DNA of 35,818 nucleotides from assembly GCF_920888515.1 (NCBI RefSeq), contig NZ_CAKKTM010000459.1, forward strand, positions 1 through 35,818. Reading direction: 5' to 3'. The notes beneath the pieces were generated by a model that had not been told where the DNA came from, ran no database searches, and worked only from the letters and a program-made list of their open reading frames with translations. The position numbers were made by a program, and so were the translations under genes. Positions 24,887-33,326 of the stretch are shown in pieces (the stretch's first letter is position 1; each line of letters starts with the position of its first letter). Source of the DNA: Protofrankia sp. CiP1_Cm_nod1. Its GTDB lineage: Bacteria > Actinomycetota > Actinomycetes > Frankiales > Frankiaceae.

Positions 24887-26098
24887 TCACTCGTCGGTGA
24901 GGCAGGTCAGGCCCCAGGGGCGGTTGTCGACACGGGTCATGACGAGGGTGGCCCGGCGGGTACCGGAGAGCTTCAGGCGTTTACGCAGCTCGTCGACGTC
25001 ACCCGCCAGGCCGCGCCGCCGGATGTCGACCGATCCGATGTCCAGCGCGCGCAGGCGGGCGGGCAGCTGCTTCTGGTTCCACGGCGCGGAGTCGATGACG
25101 CGCAGCGGACGGCCGAACGGCGTGCGTATCGGTGCGTCCGCCGACAGGAAGGCGATTCTTTCGTCGATCTTCCAGGCGCCAAGTTCCCGGGCCAGCTCCG
25201 CGACGAGCCCGGCACGGGTGACAGCCGGGTTCGGGTCGAGGAGGTATTCACCCGGCGCCCGCACCGGCACCGCGGGCGCCCCGTAGCCCGCCGGCGCGGG
25301 GGTGAGCGTGTGCCCGCCGGGCAGGAGGGTCGCGCGGGTGCCCGTGGTGGCCAGCGCCGGGGACCAGGCCACCGCCTCCTTGAGGTCCCTGCCCACGGCG
25401 ATGAACTCCAGCTCCCAGCCGGCGGGCACGGCCTCCCGCGGAAGCCCGGGAGCGGCCTTGATCCCCACCTTCGCGACCCGTCCGGCGAGCTCCAGGCACC
25501 AGGCCAGCGGTGGCTCGCTGTCACCGGTGCGCAGCCGCCGCTGACCGGCGCGCCGGGCCGGGTCGACGAACACCGCGTCCGCCCCCGCCAGATCGACGTC
25601 GCGGACGTCGGAGAGAACGGTCGTCACGCTGCCCCCGACGCCCAGGACGTCCGCGTTGGCCCGCGCGACACGCAGATGGAGCGGGTCGACGTCCACGGCG
25701 ATCACCCGGTGGTGCCCGGCGAGCGCGAGCATGTCCCCGCCGATACCGCAGCACAGGTCGGCGACGGTATCCCCGGCCGCGTACCGCGAAGCGGTGTGCT
25801 CGGCCACGACCTGCGGCGACGCCTGTTCCAGGCCGGCGCGGGTGAAGAACATCTCCATCGCCCGGCTGAACTTCGCCCCGGCCGCCGTCCGCAGCTCGTG
25901 CTGGCCCAGCGCGTCGACCACGAGATCCGTCGGATAGTCGACACGCAGCCGCGTCCCGAGGCGCAGCGCCTGCCGCGGGCCGGCCGTTCCCCTGGCTCCC
26001 CCGCCTCCGCCGATGCCGCCGCCCGCACCGGCTTCGCTGGCGAGGCGATCGAGCAGTTCGCTCCCGCTGGACGTCAGCAACGCCTCGAAGCGCGCCAC
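24887..26098 (-). CDS. Class I SAM-dependent methyltransferase with THUMP-like C-terminal domain
   Basis: 403 residues. The N-terminal helical region leads to a Rossmann methyltransferase core: SAM-binding [17 protein letters not shown], the acidic strand [15 protein letters not shown], and VFVDPARR, in the position where RNA and DNA methyltransferases carry DPPY. The C-terminal part (from about residue 270 to [19 protein letters not shown]) matches the THUMP-like domain of this actinobacterial family. A role in RNA modification is plausible but unproven. The start is uncertain: GTG 26098 is used, without an obvious ribosome-binding site. The gene lies directly downstream of a tRNA-Pro gene on the same strand; the tRNA hairpin terminator separates them. 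Confidence 0.85.
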   Translation of the reverse strand: MARFEALLTSSGSELLDRLASEAGAGGGIGGGGGARGTAGPRQALRLGTRLRVDYPTDLVVDALGQHELRTAAGAKFSRAMEMFFTRAGLEQASPQVVAEHTASRYAAGDTVADLCCGIGGDMLALAGHHRVIAVDVDPLHLRVARANADVLGVGGSVTTVLSDVRDVDLAGADAVFVDPARRAGQRRLRTGDSEPPLAWCLELAGRVAKVGIKAAPGLPREAVPAGWELEFIAVGRDLKEAVAWSPALATTGTRATLLPGGHTLTPAPAGYGAPAVPVRAPGEYLLDPNPAVTRAGLVAELARELGAWKIDERIAFLSADAPIRTPFGRPLRVIDSAPWNQKQLPARLRALDIGSVDIRRRGLAGDVDELRKRLKLSGTRRATLVMTRVDNRPWGLTCLTDE

Positions 26099-26180
26099 CC
26101 GCGATTCCGTTTCGTCTCCCTTCCCGCGACGGCGGCCTGCCGTTGGGAGGAAACGGGAAGACCGAAGAGCGCAAAGAACT

Positions 26181-26216
26181 CAGGCCCCATGATCCAAAAA
26201 AGGATCACAGGGCCTG
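26181..26216 (-). terminator. Hairpin terminator after tRNA-Pro
   Basis: CAGGCCC (26181-26187) pairs with GGGCCTG (26210-26216), and TGATCC (26190-26195) with GGATCA (26202-26207), separated by a 2x2 internal loop. The apical loop is six A residues on the plus strand (U in the RNA). It begins 3 nt after the tRNA 3' CCA, as expected for a tRNA terminator. Confidence 0.75.
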
Positions 26217-26218
26217 CG

Positions 26219-26295
<77 letters not shown>

Positions 26296-26417
26296 TGACC
26301 ACCACGAAGTCTACCTGATCCGCCGGCCATCCTCGGCACGGGGTGGCCGGACAGGTTCGCGGGGAGCGGCTCCAGCCCCCGGCAGCGGCACGAAGGCCGC
26401 GACAGCGCCCACCTCCA

Positions 26418-26448
26418 CCACGGGCCACGCTCACCCCCACGGGCCACG
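26418..26448. repeat. Duplicated CCACGGGCCACG near the phosphoesterase 3' end
   Basis: The 12-nt unit occurs at 26418-26429 and 26437-26448, 19 nt apart. It lies about 20-50 nt beyond the stop of the minus-strand metallophosphoesterase gene. Confidence 0.75.
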
Positions 26449-26469
26449 GCGCCGGGTCCGCGCGGGGCG

Positions 26470-27426
26470 TCAGGTCCACGCGGCCGGCGCGAGGGTGATC
26501 AGGGTGGCCTCCGGCCGGCAGGCGAACCGGACCGGCGCGAACGGGGACGTCCCGAGGCCCGCGGAGACGTGCAGCCACGACGAACGCCCGCCGGCCTCGT
26601 AACGGGACAGCCCGCGGACCCGGCCACGGTCGAGGCCACAGTTGGCGACCAGCGCCCCGACGAACGGCACCCGGATCTGCCCGCCGTGTGTGTGGCCGGA
26701 GAGCGTCAGCGCCACCCCGTCCGCGGTGTAGGCGTCCAGCACCCGGGGCTCCGGGGTGTGTGACAGCCCCAGCACCAGATCGACGTCGCCGTCGTCGCGC
26801 GGGCCGAGCACCGCGGAGAGATCGTCCCGCCCGAGCCTGGCGTCGTCGACGCCGCGGACGTCGATCCGCAGCCCACCGGCGCGCAGCGTCGTCCGGCTGT
26901 TGGTCAGGTCCAGCCAGCCGCTGTCGGCGGTCAGGCTCTTGGCGAAGCCGGCCCAGTCCAGCGGGGTGCCCTTCGGGGTGGAGACGTCCTTGGGCAGCAG
27001 GTAGCGGTGCGGGCTCTTCAACGTCGGCGCGTAGTAGTCGTTGTTGCCCGGCACGAACACCCCGGGGAAGCCGGACAGGGACGACAGCGCCAGCAGCGTC
27101 GGCTCGTCGGCGTCCGGATGCGCCAGGACGTCACCGGTCAGCACCACCAGGTCGGGCACCAGGCGGGCGAGATCCCCGATCCACTCCAGCTTGCGCTTCT
27201 GGTTCGGGGTGATGTGCAGGTCGGAGATGTGCAGGATACGCAGTGGCGGTGCGTCCCGCGCGAGCATCGGCAGCACCACCCGACGCAGGGTGTAGGCGGT
27301 GCGCTCGTAGCCAGCGGCATATGCCAGGGCAAGGGCACCTGCCGCTCCGAGCCCGGTGGCCGTCCGACCGACAGTGCGCCCCCGCGCCCCTGCAGGTGAC
27401 CGTTTCAACCGTCGCCCACTCGTCAT
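26470..27426 (-). CDS. Calcineurin-like metallophosphoesterase (YkuE-type)
   Basis: 318 residues from ATG 27426. A hydrophobic N-terminal segment (about 22-36, [16 protein letters not shown]) suggests membrane anchoring. All dinuclear metal motifs are present in order: [31 protein letters not shown] and GHTHGGQ. The family hydrolyses phosphoesters; the substrate is unknown. The frame is open to 27516, but the added residues do not look like a signal peptide. It matches the place of M. tuberculosis Rv3683 near ponA2 and whiB4. No good Shine-Dalgarno precedes the ATG. Confidence 0.92.
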   Translation of the reverse strand: MTSGRRLKRSPAGARGRTVGRTATGLGAAGALALAYAAGYERTAYTLRRVVLPMLARDAPPLRILHISDLHITPNQKRKLEWIGDLARLVPDLVVLTGDVLAHPDADEPTLLALSSLSGFPGVFVPGNNDYYAPTLKSPHRYLLPKDVSTPKGTPLDWAGFAKSLTADSGWLDLTNSRTTLRAGGLRIDVRGVDDARLGRDDLSAVLGPRDDGDVDLVLGLSHTPEPRVLDAYTADGVALTLSGHTHGGQIRVPFVGALVANCGLDRGRVRGLSRYEAGGRSSWLHVSAGLGTSPFAPVRFACRPEATLITLAPAAWT

Positions 27427-27625
27427 CGGACAAGTGTGGCTCAGGTTGCGCTGTGATGGGCGGCTCGCGGGGCGCGTCGCGTACGCCGTGACCGACCGGA
27501 CATCCGCCGCCGGCACCTGCCGGGCCGGCCGTCGGCGCCCGCCGAGGCCAGAGCTGGTCCGGCAGCCGACCGGTACGTGGGTGGACGTGGCCGCAACGGC
27601 CGTGGAGGGCGGTGCGATGGCCGGG

Positions 27626-27976
27626 TCAGCCGCCGCTGGGGCCGAGGGCGTCGGCGGGGGCGGGCAAACCCGCGGGCCTGGGCTCCTTCAGCTCGATGAA
27701 GATCGAGTGCGTGTCGGTGCCGCCTGTGTTCTCGCCGCTGTGCCGTTGGGCGTCGAGCCAGCGCGCCTGCCCGGCAGGGAGATCGACCTCGGCCTGCCGG
27801 CCACCGGCGCTGATCCTGCGCCGGAACGAGGTCAGGGTGACCATGACGCTGTCGGGGTGCTCGTGGGGGCTGGTCCTGTCACCGGGCCGGTCCCGGTACT
27901 CCAGGATCCGGACCCGGTCGTTCTCAAAGATCACCTTGTAGAGGTCGGGGTCCGTCACCGCCGGATCCAGGCACAT
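27626..27976 (-). CDS. Small cupin-domain protein
   Basis: 116 residues from ATG 27976, with AGGTGAGG just upstream. A single cupin barrel: YKVIFENDRVRILEYRDRPGDRTSPHEHPDSVMVTL carries the HxH metal ligands, and the second cupin motif lies around RWLDAQRHSGENTGGTDTHSIFIELK. Related small cupins bind a metal and act as enzymes or ligand sensors; substrate unknown. It is divergently transcribed from a TetR regulator 94 nt away with repeated ATGGGA/TCCCAT sites between, so it is the probable target of that regulator. The longer frame to 28153 overlaps the TetR gene and is not used. Confidence 0.85.
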   Translation of the reverse strand: MCLDPAVTDPDLYKVIFENDRVRILEYRDRPGDRTSPHEHPDSVMVTLTSFRRRISAGGRQAEVDLPAGQARWLDAQRHSGENTGGTDTHSIFIELKEPRPAGLPAPADALGPSGG

Positions 27977-28008
27977 GGCCACCTCACCTGCCTCACCATC
28001 ATGATCCG

Positions 28009-28060
28009 TCCCATCATCATGGGATTCACATGTCCAACATGGGACCCATATTCCATGGGA
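28009..28060. promoter_or_regulatory. Operator-like cluster between cupin and TetR genes
   Basis: TCCCAT-CATC-ATGGGA (28009-28024), CATGT-CCA-ACATG (28029-28041) and CCCAT-ATTCC-ATGGG (28045-28059) are three consecutive inverted repeats. ATGGGA alone recurs at 28019, 28039 and 28055. The cluster overlaps where both divergent promoters should lie, a typical TetR autoregulation layout. Confidence 0.7.
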
Positions 28061-28066
28061 TGAAAG

Positions 28067-28072
28067 TACTAT
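28067..28072 (+). promoter_or_regulatory. Candidate -10 of the TetR gene
   Basis: TACTAT is followed by 7 nt and then ATG 28080. This favours a leaderless start at 28080 over the ATG at 28071, which overlaps the box itself. Confidence 0.45.
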
Positions 28073-28694
28073 GATGGAGATGTCGGTTCCATATGAGCTG
28101 ACGGGACGCCGCCAGCAGAAGGCCCGTACCCGCGACGCGCTGGTCACGGCCACCCGCAGGCTGCTCGCCGAAGGGGTGACCCCAGGCGTCGAAGACGCCG
28201 CCGCGGCGGCCGGGATCTCCCGGACGACCGCGTACCGCTACTTCCCCAACCAGCGCGCCCTGCTGCTCGCCGCCCACCCGGAGATCCAGCACGAGTCCCT
28301 GCTGCCCGACGACGCACCGAGCGACCCGCTGGCCCGGCTGGACCTGGTGATGCGGGCCCACCTGCGCATCACCCTCGACTGGGAACCGCAGCTACGCGCC
28401 GCCCTGCGGCTGTCACTGGACGCTGCTGCCGATGCCCAGCCGCCGGTGCTGCGCCAGGGGCGTGCCATCGGCTGGATCGAACGCGCCCTGGCACCTCTGC
28501 GGGAGACCCACCCCGACCTCGACCCGCACCGGCTGGCCGTCACGATCCGCTCCGCCGCCGGTATCGAGGCACTGATCTGGCTCACCGACGTCGCTGGTCT
28601 CTCCCGCGACGAGGCCGCCGAGACCCTGCGCTGGTCGGCCCTCGCCCTGCTGCGGGCCGCGCTCGCGGGCAGCCCACCCGCCAGTAGCTGTTGA
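28071..28694 (+). CDS. TetR-family transcriptional regulator
   Basis: 207 residues from ATG 28071, or 204 from ATG 28080, which the -10 box at 28067 favours. The N-terminal TetR helix-turn-helix is clear: ARTRDALVTATRRLLAEG, then VEDAAAAAGISRTTAYRYFPNQRALL (about 18-65). The C-terminal ligand domain is helical and unassigned. The gene diverges from the small cupin gene, with operator-like inverted repeats between, so it probably represses the cupin and itself. The inducer is unknown. Confidence 0.92.
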   Translation: MMEMSVPYELTGRRQQKARTRDALVTATRRLLAEGVTPGVEDAAAAAGISRTTAYRYFPNQRALLLAAHPEIQHESLLPDDAPSDPLARLDLVMRAHLRITLDWEPQLRAALRLSLDAAADAQPPVLRQGRAIGWIERALAPLRETHPDLDPHRLAVTIRSAAGIEALIWLTDVAGLSRDEAAETLRWSALALLRAALAGSPPASSC

Positions 28695-28780
28695 TCGCTC
28701 CCAGGGCAGGCCGCCGCCAGCGGCTCCGGCGCCGGCTTCTCGGCGATCCGCCGATGCGACGGGCGTCCGGCGCCGACCAC

Positions 28781-28786
28781 TAAGGT
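28781..28786 (+). promoter_or_regulatory. Candidate -10 of leaderless yqeY-like gene
   Basis: TAAGGT is followed by 7 nt and GTG 28794, without a Shine-Dalgarno. Confidence 0.45.
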
Positions 28787-28793
28787 CATCTGT

Positions 28794-29261
28794 GTGAGCG
28801 AACTGAAGGATCGTCTGCGGGCGGATCTCACCACGGCGATGAAGGCGCGGGACGCGCTGCGGACGTCCACCCTGCGGATGGCCCTGGCGGCGCTGAAGGA
28901 CGAGGAGGTCGCCGGCAGGAGCGTTCGCGAGCTGTCCGACGCCGAGGTGCAGAAGGTACTCACCCGGGAGGTCCGCAAACGGCGGGAGGCCGCCGAGGCC
29001 TTCACCGCGGCGGGCCGCGCGGAACAGGCCAGCAAGGAAAACGACGAGGGTGGGATCCTGGCCGCCTACCTCCCTCAGCAGCTTGGCGACGACGAACTCG
29101 CCGCGATCATCGACAGGGTGGTCGCCGAACACGGCCTGGCCGGGCCGAAGGCCATGGGCGCCGCGATGAAGGCGGTCCAGCCCGAGGTGGCCGGGCGTGC
29201 GGACGGGGCCCGCGTCTCCGCCCTGGTCCGTGCCCGGCTGGCCGCGTCGCCGCCCGCCTAG
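28794..29261 (+). CDS. GatB/YqeY domain protein
   Basis: 155 residues, the normal length of stand-alone YqeY proteins. It shows the family opening LKDRLRADLTTAMKARDALRTSTLRM, the central EVQKVLTREVRKRREAAEAF, and the C-terminal GPKAMGAAMKAVQPEVAGRADGARVSALVRARL. The fold is shared with the tail domain of the GatB amidotransferase subunit and probably binds tRNA, but no enzymatic role is established. GTG 28794 follows a TAAGGT box by 7 nt. It is convergent with the penicillin-binding protein gene; the M. tuberculosis relative (Rv3688c) lies in the same general neighbourhood. Confidence 0.92.
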   Translation: MSELKDRLRADLTTAMKARDALRTSTLRMALAALKDEEVAGRSVRELSDAEVQKVLTREVRKRREAAEAFTAAGRAEQASKENDEGGILAAYLPQQLGDDELAAIIDRVVAEHGLAGPKAMGAAMKAVQPEVAGRADGARVSALVRARLAASPPA

Positions 29262-29264
29262 CCC

Positions 29265-29308
29265 GTGAGCCGGACGCGAGCTGGACGTGAGCGGAACGTG
29301 AGCTGGGC
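29265..29308. repeat. Four 11-nt units just after the YqeY stop
   Basis: GTGAGCCGGAC, GCGAGCTGGAC, GTGAGCGGAAC and GTGAGCTGGGC follow one another from 29265, three bases after the TAG stop. Confidence 0.8.
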
Positions 29309-29440
29309 ACCGCTGGCGGCGGCATCCGGTACCTGCCGCTGACGAACTGGCCACCGCGGGCCAGCGGATCCCCCGTCAGCGGCAGGTGGGCGCGGCCCGT
29401 CCGGACACCGGCCGGGCGGCGTACGGCCCTGGTGGGACAC

Positions 29441-29524
29441 GGCCGACCGGCCCCCGGTCAGGGCCGACCGGCCCCCGGTCAGGGCCGACCGGCCCCCGGG
29501 CAGGAGAGGGCGGCTCCCGGGCAG
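29441..29524. repeat. 21-nt tandem repeats with hairpin potential
   Basis: Three near-identical 21-nt units start at 29441, 29462 and 29483; each of the first two contains GACCGG-CCC-CCGGTC, a 6-bp hairpin. A related GAGAGGGCGG-containing unit follows at 29504-29524 and begins again at 29525. The array lies in the 306-nt gap (29262-29567) between the convergent yqeY and PBP genes and may serve as their shared terminator. No other gene is supported in this gap. Confidence 0.85.
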
Positions 29525-29567
29525 GAGAGGGCGGACGGGACGATCCGCCAGCGGCCGGCAGGGCCCG

Positions 29568-32135
29568 TCAGCCCGCGCCAGCCCTGCCGTCGCCCCGGGC
29601 ACGCCTGGATCCCGCGGTGGCGGGACCGGGGCGAACGGAGGTCCTCCCGCTGTCGAGCCGGGCCGGGGCTCCCCCGGCGTCGGTTCGGAAGGAGCGCAGG
29701 ACGAAGCCCTGGGAGACCATCAGCACGACCTCCGAGCCCTCGTCCACCTCCTGATTGCCGCCGGGATTCATCGCCAGCACCGTCCCCTTCGAGAACGGGC
29801 TCCAGATCTCCTGCACCGTCACCCGGAAGCCCTGGGAGGTCAGCTGCTGCTGTGCCAGGGACAGGTCCAGGCCGACGACGTCCGGCAGCGTCTTCTTCGC
29901 CGGGTGGGGCTGGGTGGCGTCCGGGGAGGGCATCGGCGCGACCGGCAGCCCGAGCCCGTCGACGGTGCCACGCATCGTCCTCGCCCACACCTGGGCGGGC
30001 AGGCCGCCACCGTAGACGACCGGATGACCGAGGACGTTACGCAGCGGATACGTCGTGGGTGAGCGCGGGTCGGCGACGGTCACGGCGGTGGCCAGCTGGG
30101 GGATGTAACCGGCGAACGACGCGGTGCTGAAGCCTTCGGCGGTGCCGGTCTTGCCCGCGGCCGGCCGGCCGATCTGCGCGTTGGGGGCCCCGGTCCCGTA
30201 CAGGATGACGCCTTCGAGGACCGAGGTGACCGTGTCCGCGATCTCTGTCCTGAGCACCTGGCGGCACGGCCCGGGCGCGGTGTAGGGCACCGGCCGGTCG
30301 GTGCTGCCGACCCGCTGGGTGATCGACTCGAAGGGCCGCGGATCGCACCGGACACCGTGGTTGGCCAGCGTGGCGTAGGCGGTCACCAGATCCATGGTGG
30401 AGATCTCGTTGGTGCCGAGCACGGCCGCTCCGTCGACCGGCCCGATGCCGCCGCCGGGGCAGCGCAGGGACGCGGACTGGTCCTGCACCCGGCAGGAGGT
30501 CACCCCCAGCCGGCGTGCCATCTCGGCGGTGCTGCGCAGCCCGACCTTCTCCGCGAGCTGGATGTAGTAGGTGTTGACCGAGTCCCAGGTCGCCGTGGTC
30601 ATGGAATATAAGCCGGCCTCGTTCGGGTCGGCGTTGCCGTAGCAGTCCCCCTGGCTCTGGCGCCCGTTGTCGTCGGTGTCCGGATTGTGGAAGACATCCG
30701 AGTGGTAGCAGGCCGGGGAATAGTACGTGGTGTTCAGCGGCAGCCCCTTTTCCAGGGCCGCGGCAAGGGTGAAGACCTTGAAGGTGGATCCCGGGGAGAA
30801 CGAGGCCTGCTCCAGCGGGATTATCTGCTTGGTGTGCACGAAGTCGGTGGTCCGCTCCGGCGGCTGGCCGTCCGCGGACGGGCCGTACTCCCGGTTCACC
30901 GCCAGCGCCAGCACGTTCCCGGTGCCCGGCTGGAGCGTCACCACTCCCGCCGCCACCCGGTTTCCGGGCGGCACGACGGTGTTCGCCGCGTTCTGCGCGG
31001 CGGCCTGGGCGACCGGGTCGAGCGTGGTGCGGATCGTCAGGCCGCCCTCGAACAGCAGCCGCTCCCGGTCCGTCTGGGTCGCCCCGAAGCGCTCGTCGGC
31101 AAGCAGCGCGCGGCGGACGTAGGCGCAGAAGAACGGCACCGACGACAGCTGGCAGGGGTCTGCCGCCTGCGGTGGACGGTTGAGCACCACCGGGGCCCCC
31201 CGAATCTGTCGCAACTGCTCATCGCTGACGTGGCCGAGTTCGTGCATACGCTCCAGGACGACGTCCCGTCGCGACATCGCCGCCTGCGGGTGCAGCACCG
31301 GGTTGTAGGCGGTCGGGTTCTTGACCAGACCTGCCAGCATCGCCGCCTGCGGGAGGGTGAGCTGGTCGGCCTCGACGTTGAAATAGTGTTTCGCCGCGGT
31401 TTCCACGCCGTAGGCGCCGTCCCCGAAGTAGGCTATGTTCAGATACCTTTCAAGAATCTGGTCCTTGCTCAGGTGCTCCTCGAGGTAAAGTGCGTAGCGT
31501 GCTTCCCGGAGTTTACGTCTGACGGTCTGCTCGGTCGCGGCGTCTTTTTCCTCCTTGGAGGTCGCGGCCTGCAGGAGGACGTTCTTCACGTACTGCTGAG
31601 TGAGAGTGGACCCGCCTTGCGTGACCGCCCCGGACTCCTGGTTGGAGACATAGGCCCGCAGCAGCCCCCGGTAGTCGAGGCCGGTGTGCTCGTAGAAGCG
31701 GGAGTCCTCGATGTCTATGACCGCCTGGCGCAGTACCGCCGGAATGCGGTCGAGGGGGACGATCTGCCGGTCCTGCTCACCTCGCAGATATCCGATGACA
31801 TTACCCCTGGCGTCCAGGATGCGGGACGCCTGCGGCAGTGGCGGGACGGCGAGGTTCGCCGGCAGGTCCAGGAAGGCGTCGGCGCCGCCCTTCACCGTCA
31901 GGCCCGCCAGCGCCACGACCGGCAACATCACCAGCGCGAGCAGGACACCCGCGAGCCCGCTGAGGATCATGGCCTGCCCGGCCCGCTCGACCACCGTCCA
32001 CACGCGCGGACGGCCGCGACGTGGACCGTCCGGCATCAGGCCGGCACCCGACGCGACCCCTCTGCCGTAGCCGGCCCGGTCGGAACCGGCGGGCGGCCAC
32101 AGGCCCTCGCGGCCTGGGCCTGTCGCGCTGGTCAC
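29568..32135 (-). CDS. Class A penicillin-binding protein with PASTA domain (PonA2-like)
   Basis: Bifunctional peptidoglycan synthase, 855 residues from GTG 32135, supported by GGAGG 9 nt upstream; the frame open to 32207 lacks such a site. A cytoplasmic head and one transmembrane helix (about 56-80) precede the GT51 glycosyltransferase (catalytic Glu143 in IEDSRFYEHTG; GGSTLTQQYVKN). The transpeptidase has SxxK Ser450-Lys453 (SPGSTFK), SVN 519-521 and KTG 662-664. One PASTA domain (LPDVVGLDLSLAQQQL to VVLMVSQG) precedes a basic Arg/Gly-rich tail. Polymerises and cross-links the wall outside the membrane. The order ArsA-ArsA-WhiB-PBP matches the M. tuberculosis Rv3679-Rv3682 (ponA2) region. 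Confidence 0.96.
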   Translation of the reverse strand: MTSATGPGREGLWPPAGSDRAGYGRGVASGAGLMPDGPRRGRPRVWTVVERAGQAMILSGLAGVLLALVMLPVVALAGLTVKGGADAFLDLPANLAVPPLPQASRILDARGNVIGYLRGEQDRQIVPLDRIPAVLRQAVIDIEDSRFYEHTGLDYRGLLRAYVSNQESGAVTQGGSTLTQQYVKNVLLQAATSKEEKDAATEQTVRRKLREARYALYLEEHLSKDQILERYLNIAYFGDGAYGVETAAKHYFNVEADQLTLPQAAMLAGLVKNPTAYNPVLHPQAAMSRRDVVLERMHELGHVSDEQLRQIRGAPVVLNRPPQAADPCQLSSVPFFCAYVRRALLADERFGATQTDRERLLFEGGLTIRTTLDPVAQAAAQNAANTVVPPGNRVAAGVVTLQPGTGNVLALAVNREYGPSADGQPPERTTDFVHTKQIIPLEQASFSPGSTFKVFTLAAALEKGLPLNTTYYSPACYHSDVFHNPDTDDNGRQSQGDCYGNADPNEAGLYSMTTATWDSVNTYYIQLAEKVGLRSTAEMARRLGVTSCRVQDQSASLRCPGGGIGPVDGAAVLGTNEISTMDLVTAYATLANHGVRCDPRPFESITQRVGSTDRPVPYTAPGPCRQVLRTEIADTVTSVLEGVILYGTGAPNAQIGRPAAGKTGTAEGFSTASFAGYIPQLATAVTVADPRSPTTYPLRNVLGHPVVYGGGLPAQVWARTMRGTVDGLGLPVAPMPSPDATQPHPAKKTLPDVVGLDLSLAQQQLTSQGFRVTVQEIWSPFSKGTVLAMNPGGNQEVDEGSEVVLMVSQGFVLRSFRTDAGGAPARLDSGRTSVRPGPATAGSRRARGDGRAGAG

Positions 32136-32419
32136 GTCCGGGAACCTCCAAACGGCCCCCTCGCACGGCCGCTCAGCCGCGCTTCCCGCACCAGCGTACG
32201 ACCGCACGGAACGGACATATGAATGTCACGCACACGACATGATCTGGTTACAGATAGCGCCTCTCTCGTCATTCGGATCAATGGCCCGGACGGGTCATTT
32301 AGACAACCACCCGTGTGGGGTCTGTGCCGTGGCGGAGACGCTCCATACGGTTTCGGGCGAAGCCACGTCACCACCCGCACGGGCCCCCTGACCCGGTCTC
32401 GAGAAGAAAGGCAGGTGGC

Positions 32420-32776
32420 ATGACCAGCAGCCTGGCGACCCGCACCAGTGCCGCCCGACGTGCCAGCTCGACACAGTTGATCGGCTCGACCGTCGACGGC
32501 GACTGGACCGCGAACGCGGCCTGTCGCGACCTGGACCCGGACGACCTCTTCGTCCAGGGAGCGGCACAGAACCGGGTGAAGACCCGGTGCTTCGGATGCC
32601 TCGTCCGCACCGAGTGCCTCGCTGACGCCCTTGACAACCGAGTGGAGTTCGGAGTCTGGGGCGGTATGACCGAACGGGAACGCCGGGCACTGCTGCGCCG
32701 GCGACCGGACGTCACATCGTGGCGGAAGCTGCTCGCGGACGCGCGCGCCCACCACGGCACCGCCTCCGCCGGTTAG
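32420..32776 (+). CDS. WhiB-family iron-sulfur regulator (WhiB4-like by position)
   Basis: 118 residues from ATG 32420; AAAGG lies 8 nt upstream, whereas the frame start at 32315 has no support. The four [4Fe-4S] cysteines are present as ACRD, RCFGC (CxxC) and TEC, followed by the WhiB turn GVWGGMTERERRALLRRRP and a basic C-terminal tail. WhiB proteins sense redox or NO through the cluster and act with sigma factors. Its place between an ArsA pair and a ponA2-like gene equals that of M. tuberculosis whiB4, an orthology inferred from position. It is divergent from the PBP gene. Confidence 0.93.
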   Translation: MTSSLATRTSAARRASSTQLIGSTVDGDWTANAACRDLDPDDLFVQGAAQNRVKTRCFGCLVRTECLADALDNRVEFGVWGGMTERERRALLRRRPDVTSWRKLLADARAHHGTASAG

Positions 32777-33012
32777 GACCGTCCGCACCTCGTCCCCTAC
32801 TGGTCACCTACTGGCGTCCTGTTGGTTTTTCGTTGACGAACTCGCTGTCCGGCTCCCCAGCGCGGCTCATCATCACACGTCTATGGGGCATTGCGGACAT
32901 CAACGTCACTAACGGGACAACCGCTCGACGACGGCGTCGCTGCCAGCGATGATCCGGGCTAGCCGGACGAGCAAGGACGACCGGACGGACTCAGATGCCC
33001 GATCCGCTCGAC

Positions 33013-33042
33013 GGGTGCGCGATCACAACCGTTCGCGCACCC
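33013..33042. terminator. 10-bp perfect hairpin downstream of the WhiB gene
   Basis: GGGTGCGCGA pairs with TCGCGCACCC around a 10-nt loop. There is no T tract. It may end the whiB and arsA transcripts that converge here. Confidence 0.5.
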
Positions 33043-33115
33043 GCGGGCTCGACCAGCCGACAGCCCCCGCGGGACACGCGACACCGCCGCCCGCGCGCCT
33101 GTGACGTTCCGTAGT

Positions 33116-33144
33116 CCCCGCCGGTTGAGATCCACCCGGCGGGG
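33116..33144. terminator. 9-bp perfect hairpin in the same gap
   Basis: CCCCGCCGG pairs with CCGGCGGGG around an 11-nt loop. Directly after it GGGCAG and CTGCCC (about 33142-33162) can form an overlapping alternative stem. Confidence 0.5.
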
Positions 33145-33326
33145 CAGGCGACACCGCTGCCCTGCGCCCCCACAGTCCTCATGAAACCGGCCGGTCGCCG
33201 ACAGCCCCACCAACGCCAGGCGGGAGACGGCGTCGGCGAACGCAGCCACGGCGCGGCGGACGCGGGGTGACAGGGGACGAGAACCACGTCACCACCCCAT
33301 TCGGCCGCCACCCTCTTCGGTTCGCG

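Larger units (their letters stand above)
32777..33326. other. 550-nt convergent gap with several hairpins
   Basis: No gene is firmly supported. From 33013 to 33163 the sequence carries a chain of inverted repeats. A minus-strand frame (33311-32991) begins plausibly but is Cys/Trp/Arg-rich and unmatched. Confidence 0.5.

Noticed and set aside
32991-33311. Minus-strand ORF of 106 codons after the arsA pair
   Set aside because: The first residues look protein-like, but the rest is Cys/Trp/Arg-rich, runs through perfect hairpins and matches nothing known to me.
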